Part shown: piece after piece, positions 11,178 through 14,156 of the stretch
Position numbering within the stretch: the stretch's first letter is position 1
Layout of the letters: each line of letters begins with the position of its first letter
Origin: Actinoplanes liguriensis
GTDB taxonomy: Bacteria > Actinomycetota > Actinomycetes > Mycobacteriales > Micromonosporaceae
DNA length: 14,156 bases
Reading direction: 5' to 3'
Assembly: GCA_000715855.1 (NCBI GenBank)
Contig: KL571209.1
Span: 7,318-21,473 of the forward strand
Translations under genes and position numbers: made by a program
Notes under the pieces: model-generated
Seen by the model: the letters and a program-made list of their open reading frames with translations, nothing else
The model's database searches: none
What the model was told of the DNA's origin: nothing

Positions 11178-13243
11178 CGCTTCGCCGCCTTGATGTTGAA
11201 GTTGTCGCGGAACAAGTTGTCCGGGTCGTAGCGGTGCTTGAGCTCGCGCAGCCGCGCCAGGGTCGCCGGCGGGAACGCCTCCTCGATCCGCGCCGGGCTG
11301 AGATCGGTCTCGAAGCTCAGGTACAGCCCGTCGAAGTGCTCGGCCAGCGCCGCCCACCCCGCGTCCACCCGGCGCTGCGACGAGCCCATCACGATCACCG
11401 AGAAGTTCGCGGACCGATGCGCGTACGCGGTCTCCGAGGGCGCCACGTCGGCGACCGCCCCGCCGACCGTCCGGATCTGGAACCAGTGCACCGCGCCACT
11501 GGCCAGCAGGTTCATCGCGGCCCGCGCGAACTCCGGGGTCAGGTGCTCGATCAGCCCGGACCGGGAGATCGGCTCCCCGGCGCCCTGGTGGTACCCGCCG
11601 TCGGCGGCGTTCGAGATCACCCCGGTGTACGGCGTGAGCACCACGTTCTGCTGGTACAGCGGCGCGATCGCGGCGATCGGCTGCAACTGCTCGACGATGG
11701 TCTCCGGGTCGTCGTTGTCGACGACCGCCATGACCTGGGCGAACGCGGGCTGCCCGGGCCGTGGCGGACCCATCAGCAGCTGGCCGCTGACGTCGCGCGG
11801 TGACTCCTCGATCGCCCGGCCCCACTTCACGAGCAGCTCGGCCGGATCGTCGGCGGCCATCACGAGCTGGGCGAACCCGACGTTGCCGACGTCGTACACC
11901 TCGAACTCGAACGACGTCACCACGCCGAAGTTCGCGCCGGCGCCGCGCACCGCCCAGAACAGGTCGGTGTTCTCGGTGGCGGAGGCGCGCACGACGCTGC
12001 CGTCGGCGAGCACGATCTCGGCCGCGTGCAGGTGGTCGATGGTCAGGCCGTGCTTGCGGGCGAGCCAGCCGACCCCGCCGGCGGTCGCGAGCCCGCCGAC
12101 GCCGACGCCGCCGTAGTCACCGGAGCTGAGCCCCCAGCCGTACGGCGCGATGGCCTGTGCCACGTCCATCCAGCGCGCGCCCGGACCGACTTTGATCAGC
12201 CGCCGCGACTCGTCGAGGACCTCGATCGTGTTCATCGCGGCGAGACTGACGACGAGCCCGCCGTCGTTCGTGGACCGGCCGCTCATCCCGTGCCCGGCGC
12301 TGCGCAGGCCGAACGGCAGCTCCGGATGCCGGCGCACGAACGCCAGCGCGTTCACCACCTCCGCGGTGGTGCGCGGGCGCAGGACCAGGCCGGGGGCGCC
12401 GCCGCGCATGTAGGTGGAGCGGACCCGCGCGTAATCCAGGTCGCCGGGCTCGACCGCGGTCCCCGCCAAGCTTGCCGGGACACCGTCGTAGTCGATGCCG
12501 GGGCGCCGCTTCGCCCGTACCGAGGAAGGTCTGAAGATCGGCGGCCCGGCGGCGTCCCGCAGGGTCTCCCATGCGGTCAGCTCGGGAATCTCGTCGGCGC
12601 GCACCAGGAACGTGTCCGCGCCGAGCGCGGTCAGATCGTCCGGACCGAGGCCCGGACCGATGATCAGAATCCGGCGGATCTCCGAAGGGTCACGCTCCGC
12701 CTCGATCGCGGCCGCATCAATCAGCTTGTACGCCGTAGCAAGCTCACCGGCGTCGATGACGTCGAGATCGGCCACCCACGCGTCGGCGGTGCGCCCGGCG
12801 AGACGCAGGGACCGCTGATCGTTGCCGGACAGCCAGATCGGGATCCGATGCGCCGGCAGGGGACCGCGCTGTGCCTTCGGCACCCGATGGTGCTCGCCGA
12901 GATACCGCAGCGGCCCGGTCTCGCCCGCGTCGAGCACCCCGCGCACGATGTCGGCGACCTCGTCCACGTGCGCGCCGGTCAGCGCCAGCTCGAGCCGCCC
13001 GCCGGAGAGCAGGTCGAGGCTGGCGGCGGCACGCGCGAGCATGGCCGGCTCGCCGCGCGCGACGTCGAGACCGGTCGCGACCAGCCCGGCCTTCGCGGTG
13101 TGGCCGGCGATCCAGGTCAGCAGCGTCCAGTCGTCGCCGTCCGGGGCCGCCGGCACCGCGATCAGGTCGTAGCCCAGCTCCTCGGCCCGGCGTGCCCCGG
13201 CCACCGAGGTGACCAGTGCGCCGAACCGCAGTGGATGTGTCAT
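11174..13243 (-). CDS. fusion of a compact LLM domain and a BBE-type covalent-FAD oxidoreductase
   Basis: A 689-residue two-domain flavoenzyme. Residues 1-235 are a short luciferase-like domain ('RRAEELGYDLIAVPA', 'ASLDLLSGGRLELALTGA', 'PLPAHRIPIWLSGNDQRSLR'), lacking the usual helix insertion (the WDGIEAMG...RVIRAVW region of its neighbour) and so possibly non-catalytic. Residues 275-455 are a PCMH-type FAD-binding domain: 'PGLVLRPRTTAEVVNAL'; RSAGHG with His318, the expected 8-alpha-histidyl FAD attachment; 'GLSSGDYGGVGVGGLATAGG' with 'VGWLARKHGLTIDHL'. The position where berberine-bridge enzymes carry a second FAD-binding Cys has no Cys, so single-covalent FAD is expected. The C-terminal BBE motif is 'RYDPDNLFRDNFNI' (671-684). 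The start has a GGGAGG ribosome-binding site. MarR-type control and coupling to the next LLM gene suggest oxidation of a small organic molecule; the substrate is unknown. Confidence 0.88.
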   Translation of the reverse strand: MTHPLRFGALVTSVAGARRAEELGYDLIAVPAAPDGDDWTLLTWIAGHTAKAGLVATGLDVARGEPAMLARAAASLDLLSGGRLELALTGAHVDEVADIVRGVLDAGETGPLRYLGEHHRVPKAQRGPLPAHRIPIWLSGNDQRSLRLAGRTADAWVADLDVIDAGELATAYKLIDAAAIEAERDPSEIRRILIIGPGLGPDDLTALGADTFLVRADEIPELTAWETLRDAAGPPIFRPSSVRAKRRPGIDYDGVPASLAGTAVEPGDLDYARVRSTYMRGGAPGLVLRPRTTAEVVNALAFVRRHPELPFGLRSAGHGMSGRSTNDGGLVVSLAAMNTIEVLDESRRLIKVGPGARWMDVAQAIAPYGWGLSSGDYGGVGVGGLATAGGVGWLARKHGLTIDHLHAAEIVLADGSVVRASATENTDLFWAVRGAGANFGVVTSFEFEVYDVGNVGFAQLVMAADDPAELLVKWGRAIEESPRDVSGQLLMGPPRPGQPAFAQVMAVVDNDDPETIVEQLQPIAAIAPLYQQNVVLTPYTGVISNAADGGYHQGAGEPISRSGLIEHLTPEFARAAMNLLASGAVHWFQIRTVGGAVADVAPSETAYAHRSANFSVIVMGSSQRRVDAGWAALAEHFDGLYLSFETDLSPARIEEAFPPATLARLRELKHRYDPDNLFRDNFNIKAAKR

Positions 13244-13259
13244 CGCGGTGCCTCCCGGG

Positions 13260-13287
13260 TTGATGCGTCAACTAGTTGATACATCAA
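13260..13287. promoter_or_regulatory. 28-bp palindromic MarR-type operator
   Basis: The site has outer arms TTGATG (13260-13265) and CATCAA (13282-13287) around a perfect core TCAACTAGTTGA (13268-13279); 12 of 14 base pairs match across the axis. It can also be read as two overlapping 12-bp sites, TTGATGCGTCAA (13260-13271) and TTGATACATCAA (13276-13287), 16 bp apart. It lies between the divergent marR and fusion genes, 17 bp upstream of the fusion start codon. Confidence 0.75.
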
Positions 13288-13312
13288 CCCTGGCCTGATC
13301 TGCAAACGGACG

Positions 13313-13318
13313 TAGGAT
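13313..13318 (+). promoter_or_regulatory. -10 element of a leaderless promoter for the marR gene
   Basis: TAGGAT is followed by seven bases (TCGGACC) and then GTG 13326, without a Shine-Dalgarno sequence. The operator ends 25 bp upstream of this hexamer, in the -35 region. Confidence 0.5.
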
Positions 13319-13325
13319 TCGGACC

Positions 13326-13757
13326 GTGACCCCCGACGTTCTCACCACCTGGCAGGCGTACCAGCGCATGCGGGTCCTCCTGAACGGCCAGATCAACCGG
13401 GAACTGAGCCGTGAGACGGGCCTGTCGGAGGCCGACTTCGACATCCTGTTCTTCATGGAGCAGTCCCCGGAGACCAGCGTCCGCTCGGTCGCCCTGCGCT
13501 GCGGCCTGGCGTGGGAGAAGTCACGGTTGTCACACCAGCTGCGCCGGATGGAGCAGCGCGGCCTGATCGAGAAGGCGCCCGGCGCGGTCATCCACCTCAC
13601 CGAGAAGGGCCGCGCCCAGATCGCCGCCGCCCGTGACTGCCACGAGGCGGCCGTCCGGCGGTACTTCGGCGACGTGCTCACCCCGGAGCAGCTGGCCACC
13701 CTGACCGCGATCTCCGACCGGGTGGTGGCCAACCTCGCCCCCGGGGCCCATCACTAG
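13326..13757 (+). CDS. MarR-family transcriptional regulator
   Basis: A 143-residue winged-helix regulator, normal MarR length. Features: N-terminal dimerisation helix 'TTWQAYQRMRVLLNGQINRE', 'GLSEADFDILFFMEQSPETS', recognition region 'VRSVALRCGLAWEKSRLSHQ' followed by LRRMEQRGLIEKAPGA (residues 53-87), the wing 'AVIHLTEKGRAQIAAA', and a C-terminal dimerisation helix 'TPEQLATLTAISDRVVANL'. The family typically represses a divergent operon until a small phenolic, oxidant or lipophilic ligand binds. Here the divergent operon is the LLM-FAD fusion and its LLM partner, and a strong palindromic operator lies between. The GTG start is set by the leaderless promoter. Its TAG stop overlaps the stop of the convergent thioesterase-like gene (CTAG). 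Confidence 0.92.
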   Translation: MTPDVLTTWQAYQRMRVLLNGQINRELSRETGLSEADFDILFFMEQSPETSVRSVALRCGLAWEKSRLSHQLRRMEQRGLIEKAPGAVIHLTEKGRAQIAAARDCHEAAVRRYFGDVLTPEQLATLTAISDRVVANLAPGAHH

Positions 13758-14155
13758 GCGCGCGGCGCCACCAGCAGCGGCTGGGCGATCCGGCACAGCA
13801 GACCCTGGTCGTCGCTGAGCGTGCCGTGCGCGATCCCGACCCCGTCCGGCCCGATCGTGGTCGCGGCGTCGAAGAACATCCACGGCGACTCCGGCACCCG
13901 CTGCACGGTGACCGTGAGCGTGGGCGGGATGAACAGCCACCCGGTCAGCGGCACCTCCCCGGACAGGCCGTTGCACGAGTCGGCGACGATCAGCATCCGC
14001 TGCAGGGCGCCGGTCTCCTCCCCGTCCACCAGCGGGATCCGCGGCCGGGTCCACACCTTCGCCGGGCCGGTCCGGTTGAAGCCGCTCTCGACGAAGCGCC
14101 ACTCGATCGCCTCGCCGTAACCCCACTCCGCGCCGACGCCCTCGAAGTAGACCTC
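13754..14155 (-). CDS. acyl-CoA thioesterase-like protein, partial (5' end outside window)
   Basis: The last 133 residues of a hotdog-fold thioesterase-like protein; the frame is open to the window edge, so the true start lies beyond. Visible pieces: 'GYGEAIEWRFVESGFNRTGP', 'KVWTRPRIPLVDGEETGALQ' followed by RMLIVADSCNGLSG, 'GWLFIPPTLTVTVQRVPESP' followed by WMFFDAATTIGPDGVGIAHG, and 'LSDDQGLLCRIAQPLLV'. The alternation of a strand pair, the 'ADSxNG' helix and the final 'G.....D..G......Q.L' strand is the pattern of the TesB-like thioesterase superfamily, which hydrolyses acyl-CoA in the cytoplasm. A GTG at 14056 could be misread as its start, but homologous-looking sequence continues upstream of it. 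Confidence 0.75.
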   Translation of the reverse strand, partial: EVYFEGVGAEWGYGEAIEWRFVESGFNRTGPAKVWTRPRIPLVDGEETGALQRMLIVADSCNGLSGEVPLTGWLFIPPTLTVTVQRVPESPWMFFDAATTIGPDGVGIAHGTLSDDQGLLCRIAQPLLVAPRA

Positions 14156-14156
14156 C

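Noticed and set aside
9669..11231. A 520-residue plus-strand open frame across the adapter
   Set aside because: It is antisense to bluB, the riboswitch and the LLM gene, has low-complexity composition and includes the adapter peptide SLIHVYKRQ.
13276..13287. A -35 box (TTGATG on the minus strand) for the fusion gene
   Set aside because: At 17 nt spacing the -10 position reads ATCAAC, a poor match, so I could not define this promoter beyond the operator.

Overview
The window is GC-rich DNA (strong G/C preference at third codon positions) with dense, frequently divergent or convergent genes, many leaderless-type promoters (TANNNT 6-7 nt before the start codon) and families typical of actinomycetes: an S-adenosyl methyltransferase of the PF04672/DUF574 type, four luciferase-like (LLM) flavin/F420 oxidoreductase genes, and a solitary actinobacterial PemK-like protein. 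A Micromonosporaceae-like actinomycete (for example Actinoplanes) is my guess; the class is much safer than the genus. No tRNA, rRNA, CRISPR array, transposase or phage gene was seen.

Layout. 1-649: the 3' end of an EamA-type exporter and a remnant of an alpha/beta-hydrolase. 629-1903 (-): an NtaA/SnaA/DszA-type FMN monooxygenase. 2038-2757 (+): a small stand-alone (p)ppGpp synthetase. 2767-3192 (-): a PemK/MazF-like protein. 3251-4051 (+): the methyltransferase. 4095-4958 (+): a zinc-free quinone-oxidoreductase-like MDR enzyme, meeting stop-to-stop with a TetR regulator (4959-5561, -). That regulator is divergent from a two-gene operon: an LLM F420-type oxidoreductase (5681-6511) and an SDR (6514-7246) that carries a frameshift. 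The intergenic region holds two 18-bp repeats, each beside one of the two promoters. 7216-8637 (-): an amidase-signature hydrolase, divergent from a second TetR gene (from 8691) that is broken by an internal deletion/frameshift; an inverted-repeat operator lies between them. 9159-9779 (-): bluB (5,6-dimethylbenzimidazole synthase) behind a cobalamin riboswitch (9828-10003).

At 10146-10175 there are two head-to-head Tn5 mosaic ends with nothing between them. This is the signature of a transposase-based sequencing-library adapter, so the join between the left part (1-10145) and the right part (10176-14156) is probably artificial, and gene neighbourhood across it should not be trusted.

Right part: a MarR-regulated pair on the minus strand, consisting of a 689-residue fusion of a compact LLM domain with a covalent-FAD (berberine-bridge type) oxidase and, overlapping it by ATGA, a full-length LLM oxidoreductase. 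The MarR gene is divergent, with a 28-bp palindromic operator between. The window ends in a partial thioesterase-like gene. The most interesting biology is the LLM/covalent-FAD fusion operon and the riboswitch-controlled bluB; the most important caution is the adapter junction.
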